From: Bartonella rochalimae ATCC BAA-1498
GTDB taxonomy: Bacteria; Pseudomonadota; Alphaproteobacteria; Rhizobiales; Rhizobiaceae
DNA length: 64,000 nucleotides
Assembly: GCF_000706645.1 (NCBI RefSeq)
Contig: NZ_KL407337.1
Coordinates: forward strand, 973,548 to 1,037,547
Direction of reading: 5' to 3'
The notes beneath the pieces were generated by a model. The model did not search any database. It was not told where the DNA came from and saw only the letters and a list, made by a program, of their open reading frames with translations. Positions 11,359-22,954 of the stretch are shown here, one piece after another; within the stretch, counting starts at the first letter, position 1, and the number at the start of each line of letters is the position of its first letter. The translations under genes and the position numbers were made by a program.

Positions 11359-11941
11359 TGGATTGAGTGTTGCTATTTTTTCTTGTTTGTTTGCTTTTCT
11401 TAGTGGATGTACCGTTGAACCACTTTATCGTCAGGTTTCACAGGGATCGACATCCGCAATTTCTCTTTTGCATGGTGGGACATCAGAAAAGATTTCTACA
11501 GGACTTTCTGAGAAATTTGCAGCCATTGTGATTGAAGAACCCTCTGATCATTTCAGTCAAATGGTTCGTAATCATTTATTGTTTCTTCTCTATGGGCATG
11601 GAGGAAAGCCTTCTGTACCTCTTTATCAATTGTCATTGCAAACATCGGTTTTTACACGAACATCTTTCGAGATAGATATAGATAATGACCAGGAAGGGGA
11701 TGGAAGGGGACACCCTTCTGTTGGGACAATTGTGAGTAGAGCTTCTTATCTTTTAAAGACTATGAACAATGAACTTATTGCGAAAGGGGCAGGAACAATA
11801 AGGGCTTCTTTTGATCGACTTCGTCAAGAATATGCAACGGTGCAAGCTGAAAAAAATGCGCAAAAACGCGTTGCTGAAGAATTAGCTGAACGCATTTTTA
11901 TGTTGCTTGCAAAAGATCTCGCAAAAAATTCTTCTTTGTAA
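11345..11941 (+). CDS. lptE: LPS-assembly lipoprotein LptE
   Basis: LptE plugs the outer-membrane LptD translocon that delivers LPS to the surface. The 198-aa product starts at an ATG inside the end of leuS. It has a lipoprotein signal peptide with lipobox LSGC followed by TVEPLY, typical of the alphaproteobacterial family. The C-terminal part ([11 protein letters not shown]) also fits. The leuS-lptE order is conserved in Rhizobiales. The call rests on context, lipobox and the TVEPLYR start, since LptE proteins diverge strongly. Confidence 0.82.
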   Translation: MSLFNGLSVAIFSCLFAFLSGCTVEPLYRQVSQGSTSAISLLHGGTSEKISTGLSEKFAAIVIEEPSDHFSQMVRNHLLFLLYGHGGKPSVPLYQLSLQTSVFTRTSFEIDIDNDQEGDGRGHPSVGTIVSRASYLLKTMNNELIAKGAGTIRASFDRLRQEYATVQAEKNAQKRVAEELAERIFMLLAKDLAKNSSL

Positions 11942-12105
11942 AAGCTCAAATTCTTTCACAATTAAAAGGATATGAAGAAGTTTTGGACACGGTATAGCCA
12001 AAAAATCTTATTCTCATCCCTTCAATTTATATTTTTGTTTGTTTCAACATCCCAGTTGAGATGTTTGAAGAAGAATCATAATATTTGTAGGGTTTTAAAT
12101 GCTTT

Positions 12106-12759
12106 TTAAGCGATGCTTTGTCCCGTTTTTGCCCAGTCCGCCGCAAATGTTTGTAAGCCCTGGTCGGTTAGAGGATGTTTAATCAGATTTTTTAGGATTG
12201 CTGGTGGAACAGTTGCAACATCTGCACCACTTAATGCTGCTTCTTTAACGTGATTGACAGAGCGGATAGAAGCAGCCAAAATTTGAGTGTTGAAATTATA
12301 TTGGTCATAAAGAGTACGAATTTCATCGAGCAGTTCAATACCATTATATCCACAGTCATCGATTCTTCCGATAAAGGGTGAAATAAATGTTGCACCTGCT
12401 TTTGCAGCTAACAAAGCTTGATTGGCCGAAAAACAAAGGGTAAGGTTTGTTTTTAATCCTTGTTCAGTGAGGGCTTTACAAGCTTTTAATCCATCAAGTG
12501 TTAAGGGAAGTTTGATGCAAATATTGTTGGCAATCTTTGCTAAAACAGCCGCCTCTTTCATCATATTATCGAAGTCAGTTGCAACAACTTCAGCAGAGAC
12601 TGGTCCGCTGACAAGAGCGCAAATCTCTTTGATGGTTTCCAGAATATTCCGTCCAGATTTGAGAATGAGAGAAGGGTTGGTTGTGACACCATCGACTAAT
12701 CCTAAATTTTGTAATTCTTGGATATCTTCTCTGTGAGCACTATCCACAAAAAATTTCAT
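12106..12759 (-). CDS. tal: transaldolase, short (TalC/MipB-like) type
   Basis: A 217-aa class I aldolase of the small transaldolase / fructose-6-phosphate aldolase subfamily, acting in the non-oxidative pentose phosphate pathway. Motifs are the N-terminal MKFFVDSA with GVTTNPSLI, the Schiff-base lysine in [24 protein letters not shown] and SPFIGRIDD. The ATG at 12759 has an AAGGAGATG ribosome site. Transketolase is encoded elsewhere in this window (39.9 kb). Transaldolase is more likely than F6P aldolase by genus context, but the two cannot be separated by eye. Confidence 0.92.
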   Translation of the reverse strand: MKFFVDSAHREDIQELQNLGLVDGVTTNPSLILKSGRNILETIKEICALVSGPVSAEVVATDFDNMMKEAAVLAKIANNICIKLPLTLDGLKACKALTEQGLKTNLTLCFSANQALLAAKAGATFISPFIGRIDDCGYNGIELLDEIRTLYDQYNFNTQILAASIRSVNHVKEAALSGADVATVPPAILKNLIKHPLTDQGLQTFAADWAKTGQSIA

Positions 12760-13051
12760 TTCACATCTCCTTGGTTTTTAAAAGTTTGTTTTTAACACTT
12801 CCATTGGTTCTTTTTGTCTATGTTATGCGTTATTCTTTATAGAAAAAGCAAGGATTTGGTTGATGGATAGAGAAGTGGTACAAAACGTCTTGAGACGAAA
12901 GAAAATTGATGAAAAAAGTCTCTTATCTTATTGTTTCATTCTGGGATAGTTATTGGATTGGTTATATAAAGCACAGACCAGGGAAAAAATAGGGTAGTAC
13001 AAGAATAGAAAAATGCGACAATAAAACCAAAGTACTATTGATGAAAAGGTG

Positions 13052-15280
13052 ATGTCCATTGTGACAGAAATGAAAATTGTTTCGGTTGTGGTGCCGATCC
13101 CAGTTTTTCAAGCTTATAGCTATGGGGTAGAACCGCATATAGAGGTCAAAGTTGGTTCTTTTGTGCGTGTTCCTGTTGCAGGACGCGAGATTTGTGGTTT
13201 TGTGGTTGCTGTTGGTGAGTCGATCTTTGAAGAAGAACAAAAGGATCATTTAAAGAACATAACCGCTGTTTCTGTAACGCGTGATAAATTGCGCTTTGTG
13301 ACGCACGTTTTTGATTGTCCGCCATTAAAAGCTGAGATGATCGCGTTTTTGCGTTTTGTTAGTCAGTATACCATGACGCCTTTCGGTCTTATCGCGGGGT
13401 TAGTTTTACGTGTACCGACAGCTTTAGATCCAGAAGAAAAGATGGTGGGACTGCGTTATTGTGGAGGGAACGTGGCACGATTAACACCAGCACGATCGCG
13501 CGTTTTAGACTTGGCGCGTGATGGAATGATTTGGAATCGTTCTGATCTTGCTCATGCGGCCAAAACTGCGCTTTCCGTGGTAGATCTTTTAAAATCACTT
13601 GGGGTTTTTGAAGAAGTTATGGTGCCAGCACAAGCAGTGGTTGCTCTCCCTGATCCTGATTTTTGTCCACCTGTTTTAGAAGGAGCACAGAAAGCGGCAG
13701 CGAATGTGTTGCGAGAAGGTGTTTTGTCTTCTCAATTTCAGGTTTTTTTGCTTGATGGAGTTACGGGATCTGGAAAAACAGAAGTCTATTTTGAAGCGGT
13801 AGCTCAAGCGCTAAGGGACAACAAACAGGTTTTGATTTTACTGCCAGAAATTGCTTTAACACAACAATTTTTAGACCGTTTTCGTGCGCGTTTTGGAGCT
13901 TCAGCAGCTGAATGGCATTCTGATTTAACCCCACGTCGTCGTGAACGTGTGTGGCGGCAAATTTTAGAAGGAAAGGTGCGGGTTGTTGCAGGAGCGCGTT
14001 CAGCGCTTTTTTTACCCTTTCTGGATCTTGGATTAATCGTTGTTGATGAAGAGCATGATGGTGCTTATAAACAAGAAGAGCGTATTTTTTATCATGCGCG
14101 GGATATGGCTGTGGCGCGCGGATCTTTTGAGCGTTGTCCTGTTATTTTATCATCAGCGACTCCTTCCATTGAAAGTCAAGTGAATGTTTTATGGAAGCGT
14201 TATCAGCGGGTGCATTTGCCTTCACGGTTTCAAGCAGCAGCACTGCCGGATTTGCAAGTCATTGATATGCGTAAAGGGGGTGTAGAAAAAGGACGCTTTA
14301 TTTCTTCTGTTCTTGAACGAGCTTTAAGAAAAACTTTGGAAAAGGGTGAGCAGGCGCTTTTGTTTCTCAATCGGCGTGGATATGCGCCTTTAACACTTTG
14401 TCGAATGTGTGGGCATCGTTTCCATTGTACGGATTGTTCAAGTTGGTTGGTTGAGCATCGTTTGCGAGGACAGCTTAAATGTCATCATTGTGGTTATTAT
14501 GAACCTCTTCCAGAAGCGTGTCCAGAATGTGGGACATTGGATCATTTAGTGGCTTGTGGGCCAGGGGTGGAAAGAATTGCCGAGGAAACACAGAGACTTT
14601 TTCCACAGGCACGGTTGCTTATTTTATCTACTGACTTAAAAGGAAGAATCAGTCAATTGCGGCGAGAATTAGAAGCAATTGCAAAGGGGGATGTGGATAT
14701 TATTATTGGAACACAGTTAGTTGCTAAGGGGCATCATTTTCCCGGATTGTCTTTGGTTGGGGTGATTGATGCTGATTTAGGGCTTGCCAATGGTGATTTA
14801 CGTGCAAGTGAACGTACCTTTCAACTTTTGTCTCAGGTTACAGGGCGTGCAGGGCGTATGGGATTAGAAAGTTTAGGATTGTTGCAAACATATCAACCAG
14901 ATCATCCGGTTATAAAAGCTTTGCTTTCACAACAGCGTGAGGATTTTTATAAGCGTGAGATTGCAATACGCCAACATGATGTTTTGCCTCCTTATGGACG
15001 ACTTGCAGCTTTGATTATTTCTTCGGAAAAACGCCAAGTGGCGGAAAATTATGCCCGTGCATTGCGCCAGGTTGCACCATCGATGAAAGGTGTATCGGTA
15101 ATGGGGCCTGCAGAAGCACAGTTGGCACTTGTGCGGGGGCGTTATCGTTTTCGCCTATTATTTCATGGGCAGCGCTCTTTTGATTTACAAGGGTTTATTC
15201 GTGTTGTTCTATCTCGTGCACCAAAAAAGCCTAGTTCGGTTCGGGTTCAGATTGATATTGATCCGCAAAGTTTTCTCTGA
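13052..15280 (+). CDS. priA: primosomal replication-restart helicase PriA
   Basis: PriA recognises stalled forks and reloads the replisome; it is a superfamily 2 3'-to-5' helicase. The 742-aa protein has an N-terminal DNA-binding domain, Walker A GVTGSGKTEVY, the DEEHD Walker B box, and a zinc-binding insert with paired cysteines (CRMCG, CTDC, CHHCG, CPECG). Helicase motifs V-VI follow (GTQLVAKGHHFPG, QVTGRAGR). The ATG at 13052 follows AAAAGGTG; a GTG immediately before it is also in frame. The next gene begins soon after. Confidence 0.96.
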   Translation: MSIVTEMKIVSVVVPIPVFQAYSYGVEPHIEVKVGSFVRVPVAGREICGFVVAVGESIFEEEQKDHLKNITAVSVTRDKLRFVTHVFDCPPLKAEMIAFLRFVSQYTMTPFGLIAGLVLRVPTALDPEEKMVGLRYCGGNVARLTPARSRVLDLARDGMIWNRSDLAHAAKTALSVVDLLKSLGVFEEVMVPAQAVVALPDPDFCPPVLEGAQKAAANVLREGVLSSQFQVFLLDGVTGSGKTEVYFEAVAQALRDNKQVLILLPEIALTQQFLDRFRARFGASAAEWHSDLTPRRRERVWRQILEGKVRVVAGARSALFLPFLDLGLIVVDEEHDGAYKQEERIFYHARDMAVARGSFERCPVILSSATPSIESQVNVLWKRYQRVHLPSRFQAAALPDLQVIDMRKGGVEKGRFISSVLERALRKTLEKGEQALLFLNRRGYAPLTLCRMCGHRFHCTDCSSWLVEHRLRGQLKCHHCGYYEPLPEACPECGTLDHLVACGPGVERIAEETQRLFPQARLLILSTDLKGRISQLRRELEAIAKGDVDIIIGTQLVAKGHHFPGLSLVGVIDADLGLANGDLRASERTFQLLSQVTGRAGRMGLESLGLLQTYQPDHPVIKALLSQQREDFYKREIAIRQHDVLPPYGRLAALIISSEKRQVAENYARALRQVAPSMKGVSVMGPAEAQLALVRGRYRFRLLFHGQRSFDLQGFIRVVLSRAPKKPSSVRVQIDIDPQSFL

Positions 15281-15332
15281 AAAGTTTAGGGATATTTGTT
15301 TGTTAAAAGACTGTTTTAAAGGGGGAGTTGTT

Positions 15333-15956
15333 TTGAAAAAGATGGGATTTATCCTTTTTATTTTGAGTTGGTTTATTGGGACAGGAGCGCACGCATCGGT
15401 TTCTGATGTCATTAAAAATAATGAAAAAAAGGAAATGAAAAGTGCCGATGCGACTGTTTTTGTTTTTACTTATCGCTTAATAAGAGAAGTGGAAAAAGTT
15501 TTTCAGCCAATCATTGCTTCTCCACAAAAAACAATGCAGTCCCTTTGTGGTTTTCCAGTTGTAAATGCTCGCCAGTTGGTTTACGCCTACGCGGTTTTTT
15601 ATGATGATATAATTTTGCAAGATATTATGGCCTTTAATAAATTATTGAATATTGATCATAAGGCTGTTGTCGGACCTTTGACAGCACAAATTTTGCAGCA
15701 TTTAAAAAATCATCGCAAATTGATGGAAAAGGCACGTATATTGGATCTTTCAGGAGATGTTGTGAAAGCTCTTTTGATGGATGAAAGTTTTAAAATCGAT
15801 ATTTTATTATCCAAAGTTGGACAAGAAATTTCCTCTTCAGTGTTCGACACCTTTCATGAAGGAGATATGAGAAACTTAAATCAGGTCTCAGCCAAGATTA
15901 AAAATGGACTCAAAAAAAATTGTGTTCCTCATCCATCAACTGAAAAGCTATTTTAA
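15333..15956 (+). CDS. exported protein of unknown function
   Basis: I do not recognise this 207-aa protein. A TTG at 15333 has an excellent ribosome site (GGGGGAG, 5 nt away) and gives MKKMGFILF followed by a hydrophobic stretch and AHA, a good Sec signal peptide with cleavage before SVSD. An ATG at 15342 is the alternative. The mature part is predicted mostly helical, with a lone Cys in SLCGFPVV and one near the C-terminus (KKNCVPHP) that could form a disulfide. It sits between priA and atpH in the same direction. It is probably periplasmic. Confidence 0.7.
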   Translation: MKKMGFILFILSWFIGTGAHASVSDVIKNNEKKEMKSADATVFVFTYRLIREVEKVFQPIIASPQKTMQSLCGFPVVNARQLVYAYAVFYDDIILQDIMAFNKLLNIDHKAVVGPLTAQILQHLKNHRKLMEKARILDLSGDVVKALLMDESFKIDILLSKVGQEISSSVFDTFHEGDMRNLNQVSAKIKNGLKKNCVPHPSTEKLF

Positions 15957-16142
15957 TTATTTTAACGAAAAATTTTCAAAAAGCACTACTTTGTGGTGTT
16001 GCGAGTCAATTATGTCTATGCTAGAGATTGGAAAATTTTTTGTTCTGAGTTTCAAGAAAAAAGATTTTTAGAATTTGAAATATGTGGTCCATTTTTTCTG
16101 ATCAATATCAGAGAATCCCTTAAGGAAAAGAGGCGGTATTTC

Positions 16143-16727
16143 GTGTCAAATTCAGTTTCTCTTGTCCCATTGCCGCTCGTGAGCCAGCGTTATGCAAAAG
16201 CTTTTTTTGATTTGGTTCAAGAAGCAGGATGTGTCGAACATGTGGAAAAGGAAGTGGCGTCTTTATTGAACATTTTAGAGCAAAATGAGGATTTAAAATA
16301 CTTTGTGCACAGTCCGTTTTTTTCAGAAAAAGAACAAAAGGAAGCGTTAAATGTCCTTTGTGAAACTATAGAATTTGCGCATGAAGAGGCAGGTCGTATT
16401 TTTCGCAATTTTTTAGGGGTTATCGCAGCTAATCGTAGGCTTTTTGCACTCTCTAGTATTTTACGTGCTTTTCAGCGTCATATTGTTCTTTTCCGGAGAG
16501 AGTTTTTTGCGCAAGTTGTTTCTGCATATCCATTAAATGCTGATCAGAAAGAAATGTTGCGCACGGCATTGGAGAATGTTGTGAAAGGAAAAATTGTATT
16601 ACAATTTTCCAGTGATCCAACAATTCTTGGTGGGTTTATCATTCGTTTAGGGTCATGTCAGATTGATGCGTCCCTTATAACAAAATTATCTTCACTTAAG
16701 CTTGCATTGAAAAAAGAGGTCAGCTGA
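16143..16727 (+). CDS. atpH: ATP synthase F1 delta subunit
   Basis: Delta links the F1 head to the peripheral stalk. A GTG at 16143 preceded by AAAGAGGCGG gives 194 aa, the usual length. The frame is open another 50 codons upstream without similarity. Motifs are RYAKAFFDL near the N-terminus, then [14 protein letters not shown], and a C-terminal domain with [14 protein letters not shown]. The stop overlaps the atpA start (TGATG). It is the first gene of the atpHAGDC operon; as usual in alphaproteobacteria the F0 genes are not adjacent. Confidence 0.95.
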   Translation: MSNSVSLVPLPLVSQRYAKAFFDLVQEAGCVEHVEKEVASLLNILEQNEDLKYFVHSPFFSEKEQKEALNVLCETIEFAHEEAGRIFRNFLGVIAANRRLFALSSILRAFQRHIVLFRREFFAQVVSAYPLNADQKEMLRTALENVVKGKIVLQFSSDPTILGGFIIRLGSCQIDASLITKLSSLKLALKKEVS

Positions 16728-18262
16728 TGGATATTAGACCGTCTGAAATTTCAAAAATCCTAAAAAAACAAATCAAAAGCTTTGACCAAAAAGCTGAAGT
16801 TTCAGAAGTTGGTTGGGTTTTATCTGTGGGTGATGGAATTGCTCGCGTTTATGGTTTGGATAATGTCCAGGCAGGAGAAATGGTTGCTTTTTCCAATGGT
16901 GTGCAGGGGATGGCGCTGAATTTGGAAACGGATAATGTTGGGATTGTGATTTTTGGATCAGATCGTGACATTCATGAGGGCGATACCGTTAAGCGGCTCG
17001 GGGCTATTGTGGATGTTCCTGTAGGGCCTGCTTTGCTTGGTCGTGTTGTCGATGCACTCGGTAATCCCATTGATGGAAAAGGTCCTATTAAAGCGAAGGA
17101 GCGTCGTCGTGTTGATGTTAAGGCTCCTGGTATTATCCCACGTCAGTCTGTGCATGAGCCAATGTCAACTGGATTAAAGGTTATTGATGCCTTAATTCCC
17201 ATTGGACGTGGGCAGCGTGAATTGGTGATTGGTGATCGTCAAACAGGAAAAACAGCGATTTTGCTCGATACATTTTTAAATCAGAAGCATTTTCATGACA
17301 ATGATACTGAGGAAGATCAAGACAGAGTATATTGTATTTATGTGGCAATCGGTCAAAAACGTTCAACGGTTGCACAGTTTGTTAAAGTTTTAGAAGAACG
17401 CGGAGCTCTTGACTATTCAATTATTGTTGCAGCGACAGCTTCTGATCCTGCTCCGATGCAATTTATTGCTCCTCTCGCTGGTTGTGCTATGGGAGAATAT
17501 TTTCGTGATAATGGTCAACATGCGTTGATCGGTTATGATGATCTTTCTAAACAGGCTGTTGCTTATCGTCAAATGTCTCTTTTGTTACGCCGTCCTCCTG
17601 GTCGTGAAGCTTATCCAGGAGATGTTTTTTATCTGCATTCTCGTCTTTTGGAGCGAGCTGCAAAGCTTAATGCTGATTATGGTTCTGGATCTTTAACGGC
17701 ACTGCCAGTAATTGAAACACAAGCCAATGATGTTTCTGCTTATATTCCAACCAACGTGATTTCGATCACTGATGGTCAGATTTTTCTGGAGACAAATTTA
17801 TTCTATCAAGGGATTCGTCCTGCAGTGAATGTTGGTCTTTCTGTTTCACGTGTTGGTTCTGCTGCTCAAATTAAGGCAATGAAGCAGGTTGCTGGTTCTA
17901 TCAAGGGTGAATTAGCGCAATATCGGGAAATGGCCGCTTTTGCGCAATTTGGTTCAGATTTAGATGCGTCAACGCAGCATCTTTTAAATCGTGGTGCATG
18001 TTTGACCGAGCTTTTAAAACAGTTACAATTTTCACCACTTAAAGTAGAAGAACAAGTTGTTGTTATTTTTGCTGGTGTGAATGGTTATCTTGATTCATTA
18101 GCTGTTTCTGATGTTGGGCGATTTGAACAAGGGCTTTTAACACTACTCCGCAATAATCATGTGGAGCTCTTAGAGGCGATTGCTGAACAGAAACAAATAA
18201 CGGATGAAATTAAAAGGCAGATGGTTGTTGTTCTTGATTATTATGCAAAGAATTTTTCTTAA
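16727..18262 (+). CDS. atpA: ATP synthase F1 alpha subunit
   Basis: Alpha forms the alternating non-catalytic nucleotide-binding sites of the F1 hexamer. The 511-aa protein shows the P-loop [43 protein letters not shown] and the late [13 protein letters not shown] segment. It starts one base inside the atpH stop, which indicates translational coupling. Length and motifs are entirely standard. Confidence 0.99.
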   Translation: MDIRPSEISKILKKQIKSFDQKAEVSEVGWVLSVGDGIARVYGLDNVQAGEMVAFSNGVQGMALNLETDNVGIVIFGSDRDIHEGDTVKRLGAIVDVPVGPALLGRVVDALGNPIDGKGPIKAKERRRVDVKAPGIIPRQSVHEPMSTGLKVIDALIPIGRGQRELVIGDRQTGKTAILLDTFLNQKHFHDNDTEEDQDRVYCIYVAIGQKRSTVAQFVKVLEERGALDYSIIVAATASDPAPMQFIAPLAGCAMGEYFRDNGQHALIGYDDLSKQAVAYRQMSLLLRRPPGREAYPGDVFYLHSRLLERAAKLNADYGSGSLTALPVIETQANDVSAYIPTNVISITDGQIFLETNLFYQGIRPAVNVGLSVSRVGSAAQIKAMKQVAGSIKGELAQYREMAAFAQFGSDLDASTQHLLNRGACLTELLKQLQFSPLKVEEQVVVIFAGVNGYLDSLAVSDVGRFEQGLLTLLRNNHVELLEAIAEQKQITDEIKRQMVVVLDYYAKNFS

Positions 18263-18282
18263 TTGATTGGTGGAATGCTTGA

Positions 18283-19194
18283 ATGGCATCGCTAAAGGAT
18301 CTTAGAGACCGTATTGCCTCGGTTAAGGCAACGCAGAAAATTACCAAAGCTATGCAAATGGTTGCAGCAGCAAAGTTGCACCGTGCGCAAGAAGCGGCTG
18401 AATCTGCACGGCCTTATGCTCAGCATATGGCTGCTCTTTTAGCGCATGTGTCTGCTGATCTTGATCCAGTGGATTCCCCAGCTTTGATGCGTGGTACGGG
18501 TCGAGACGATAAGCATCTCTTGGTTGTATGTACGGCTGAGCGTGGTTTGTGTGGGGCTTTTAATACGCAAATTGTTCGTCGTGCGCGTGAACACATTAAT
18601 AGCCTTCTTTCTCTCGGTAAGACAGTTAAAATTTTAACTGTTGGAAAAAAGGGAGCGGATATTTTACTTCGTGATTTTAAAGCTTTGATGATTGATCATA
18701 TTGATTTGCGCTCTGTGAAACAGATCAGTTTTGCAGAGGCGGTTAAAGTAAGTCAACGTATTATTGACCTTTTCAATGAAGAGGTGTTTGATGTTTGTAC
18801 ACTTTTTTATTCTGAATTTGTGTCGGTTATTAACCAGTCTCCAAAGGCCGTCAATTTGATTCCAGTCGTTGCTCAAAAGGAATTTTCTGATGAGGGTGGT
18901 GGTGTTAAAAAAGAAAAAAAAGGTGGGAGTGTTCAAGCAGCTGTTTATGATTATGAACCGGATGCAGTTTCTCTGGTGGATGCGCTTGTCGCACGTAATC
19001 TCTCTGTACAAATCTTCCGTGCTTTGCTTGAAAATGTCGCGGGTGAAATGGGCGCAAAAATGAGCGCTATGGATAATGCATCACGGAATGCCGGTGAAAT
19101 GATTAATAAATTGACGGTAACGTATAATCGTCAGCGTCAGGCGCAGATTACGACCGAATTGATTGAAATTATTGCGGGCGCTGAAGCGCTTTAA
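18283..19194 (+). CDS. atpG: ATP synthase F1 gamma subunit
   Basis: Gamma is the rotor shaft. The N-terminal [20 protein letters not shown] and C-terminal [22 protein letters not shown] helices are intact. At 303 aa it is about ten residues longer than usual. The extra length is a Gly/Lys-rich insertion in the globular domain near residues 206-218 ([11 protein letters not shown]). It lies 20 nt after atpA and 19 nt before atpD. Confidence 0.98.
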   Translation: MASLKDLRDRIASVKATQKITKAMQMVAAAKLHRAQEAAESARPYAQHMAALLAHVSADLDPVDSPALMRGTGRDDKHLLVVCTAERGLCGAFNTQIVRRAREHINSLLSLGKTVKILTVGKKGADILLRDFKALMIDHIDLRSVKQISFAEAVKVSQRIIDLFNEEVFDVCTLFYSEFVSVINQSPKAVNLIPVVAQKEFSDEGGGVKKEKKGGSVQAAVYDYEPDAVSLVDALVARNLSVQIFRALLENVAGEMGAKMSAMDNASRNAGEMINKLTVTYNRQRQAQITTELIEIIAGAEAL

Positions 19195-19207
19195 AGTGAG
19201 AAGGTAA

Positions 19208-20806
<1,599 letters not shown>

Positions 20807-20853
20807 AAGGTGCTCTGTGATGAATGTTTGTCCTAGAAAAACAAGGGGTTCCC

Positions 20854-21270
20854 GTGGAAAATAAAAGAACAGAATCTTTCTTGTTTGAGCTTGTATCACC
20901 TGAAAAACTTATCTTTTCAGAAAAAGTGATGTCTGTTGTTCTGCCTTCAGTATCGGGATATTTAACGATTATGGCTAATCATGCTCCTTTAGTGGTGAGT
21001 CTCGTTCCAGGTGTTATTAGGGTTATGTCTTCCTCAGAAGAAAAAATATTTGCTCTTTTAGGAGGGGTTGCAGATATTACATCTTCGGGGTGCTCTCTCT
21101 TAGCTGAAACCGCTGTTGCCGTTAATCATTTATCTCTTCAGGATCTTGAACAACGCATGGCAGAAGTTCGAGTCATGGTGGAAGAAAACGCGAGTGGTGG
21201 AACTCATCATAAAGTGGTAGAGGTTTTTCAGAAATTAATTTCTATGGATGGTGCTTCAGTACTGGCATAA
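20854..21270 (+). CDS. atpC: ATP synthase F1 epsilon subunit
   Basis: Epsilon is the rotor subunit that can inhibit ATP hydrolysis. The N-terminal beta sandwich is clear (FELVSPEKLIFSEKV, GYLTIMANHAPLV, FALLGGVADIT). I prefer a GTG at 20854 with an AAGGGG ribosome site 5-6 nt away, giving 138 aa; an ATG at 20824 would add ten residues. The stop TAA overlaps the next start by one base (TAATG), so the downstream transporter pair may be coupled to this operon. Confidence 0.94.
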   Translation: MENKRTESFLFELVSPEKLIFSEKVMSVVLPSVSGYLTIMANHAPLVVSLVPGVIRVMSSSEEKIFALLGGVADITSSGCSLLAETAVAVNHLSLQDLEQRMAEVRVMVEENASGGTHHKVVEVFQKLISMDGASVLA

Positions 21271-22931
21271 TGAAATGCGAGAATAGAAAGATGAGTAACG
21301 AGAGGAACAGTGGGGGATCTGCCGCAGAACTTGGGTCTTTCACTCATCCAGGTATTATTTTTGCAGGACCTTTGCCAAAATGCTTCACTTATATTTTTGC
21401 TTCTTTTATTTTACAATGGGCTTATGGCTTAGGGGCCAATATGGTTCAATCCAATATTATCGAGCTCACAGGAGATTTCAACACAACACTTATTGAAACG
21501 ACATGGTTGGTCAGTGCTTATATGGCACCGCATGTCAGTATTGCAATCATGTTGATTAAGATTCGTTATCAATTCGGCTTAAGGAATTTTGCTGAATTAT
21601 CGATTCTTGGATTTGTTGTGGTGTGTATTTTGCATTTGTTTGTTACGGATTTACGTTCAGCTTTGATTATTCGTTTTTTCGCTGGTATTGCTGCTGCACC
21701 AATGGCCTCGTTAGCCTTTCTCTATATGATGGAGGCTTTTGCACCGGAAAAAAAATACACTATCGGTATCAGTTTAAATTATATGAATGCGGCTTTAGCA
21801 GTTCCTTTAGCTCGTTTGATTTCACCAGGTCTTCTTGAAAATGGCGGATTTTCTAGTCTTTCAGCAATGGAGATGGGATTTGTTTTGATTGGTTTAGGAT
21901 GTATTTTTTCTCTCCCACTTACACCAGTTGTTTGCAACAAGGTCATTAAGAAATTAGACTGGGTAAGTTATAGTTTGATTGCCCTTGGACTTGGTTTAAA
22001 TGCTATCGTAATGTCTATTGGCAAATGGTATTGGTGGACTGAAACGCTATGGATTGGTTGTGGGCTTGCACTTGCCGTTTTCTCTTTGACGATTGCTATT
22101 ATAATTGAACTGAATAGAGAAACTCCGTTGATTGATTTACGGTGGCTTTTTAGCAAAGAAATGATCCAAGTTGTTTTGGTTTTGTTGGTGTTTCGAATTC
22201 TTTTATTAGAGCAATCAACTTTAGCTGCGGATTTCTTTAATCTTTTTGGTTTGTTAAATCGTGATATGGCCCCTATGTATTTTGCGGTTACTTTTGGTAC
22301 CCTTTTAGGAGGCGGTGTGTGTGTCTTTTTTTTACGAATGGGTCGGGAGGATTATTTTTATCTTTTATCTTTGAGCTGTTTAGCACTGGGCTCTTATTTA
22401 GATAGTCATGTGAGCCAGTTAACCCGTCCAGTGGATATGATTATAAGTCAGGGCTTGATTGGTTTTGGTTATGCTCTTTTTTTGCCTCCTGCTTTATGTA
22501 ATGGTTTTGTTAAAGCGAGTGCCCGAGGACCCAATTATGTTTTAAGTTTTATTGCAATTTTTTTATTGGCACAAGTTACAGGAGGGCTTATGAGTGCAGC
22601 TCTTTTTAGTAGTTTGCAATTTTTTTTCGCACGTCATCATTTTGAATATTTAACACAAGAAATTACAACGACGGGCACACTTATTTTTGAGAAGATAAAT
22701 CACTTATCTTCTCCTTACAGTGCTTTAGTTTCTCATAGCTTAAAGAGTGAAAAAACGATATCAAGTCTAACGGATCAGTTGCAATTGACAGCAAATGTTT
22801 TGGCTTATGATGATGTTTTTCGACTTTATTTTTATATGACAATGATTGTTTTAATTATTTTTCTCCTCAAAGTATTTTATAAATCATATTTTTATGAGAA
22901 TTTTATGATGTTGTTAAAAAGTAAAGTGTGA
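21270..22931 (+). CDS. EmrB-like MFS multidrug exporter (DHA2 family)
   Basis: A 553-aa major facilitator with about 14 hydrophobic segments. It begins with a cytoplasmic tail, a first membrane segment (TYIFASFILQWAYG) and the family sequence TLIETTWLVSAYMAP. A periplasmic loop precedes the last membrane segment. With the HlyD-type protein 23 nt downstream it should form an EmrAB-like tripartite pump; the substrate is unknown. The ATG at 21270 overlaps the atpC stop. An internal ATG at 21291 is an alternative start. Confidence 0.9.
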   Translation: MKCENRKMSNERNSGGSAAELGSFTHPGIIFAGPLPKCFTYIFASFILQWAYGLGANMVQSNIIELTGDFNTTLIETTWLVSAYMAPHVSIAIMLIKIRYQFGLRNFAELSILGFVVVCILHLFVTDLRSALIIRFFAGIAAAPMASLAFLYMMEAFAPEKKYTIGISLNYMNAALAVPLARLISPGLLENGGFSSLSAMEMGFVLIGLGCIFSLPLTPVVCNKVIKKLDWVSYSLIALGLGLNAIVMSIGKWYWWTETLWIGCGLALAVFSLTIAIIIELNRETPLIDLRWLFSKEMIQVVLVLLVFRILLLEQSTLAADFFNLFGLLNRDMAPMYFAVTFGTLLGGGVCVFFLRMGREDYFYLLSLSCLALGSYLDSHVSQLTRPVDMIISQGLIGFGYALFLPPALCNGFVKASARGPNYVLSFIAIFLLAQVTGGLMSAALFSSLQFFFARHHFEYLTQEITTTGTLIFEKINHLSSPYSALVSHSLKSEKTISSLTDQLQLTANVLAYDDVFRLYFYMTMIVLIIFLLKVFYKSYFYENFMMLLKSKV

Positions 22932-22954
22932 TCAGTAAGGATGTGTGAAAAGCA

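Noticed and set aside
18664..19011. Minus-strand ORF of 115 codons inside atpG
   Set aside because: Antisense to a fully conserved atpG region; no ribosome site or family features.
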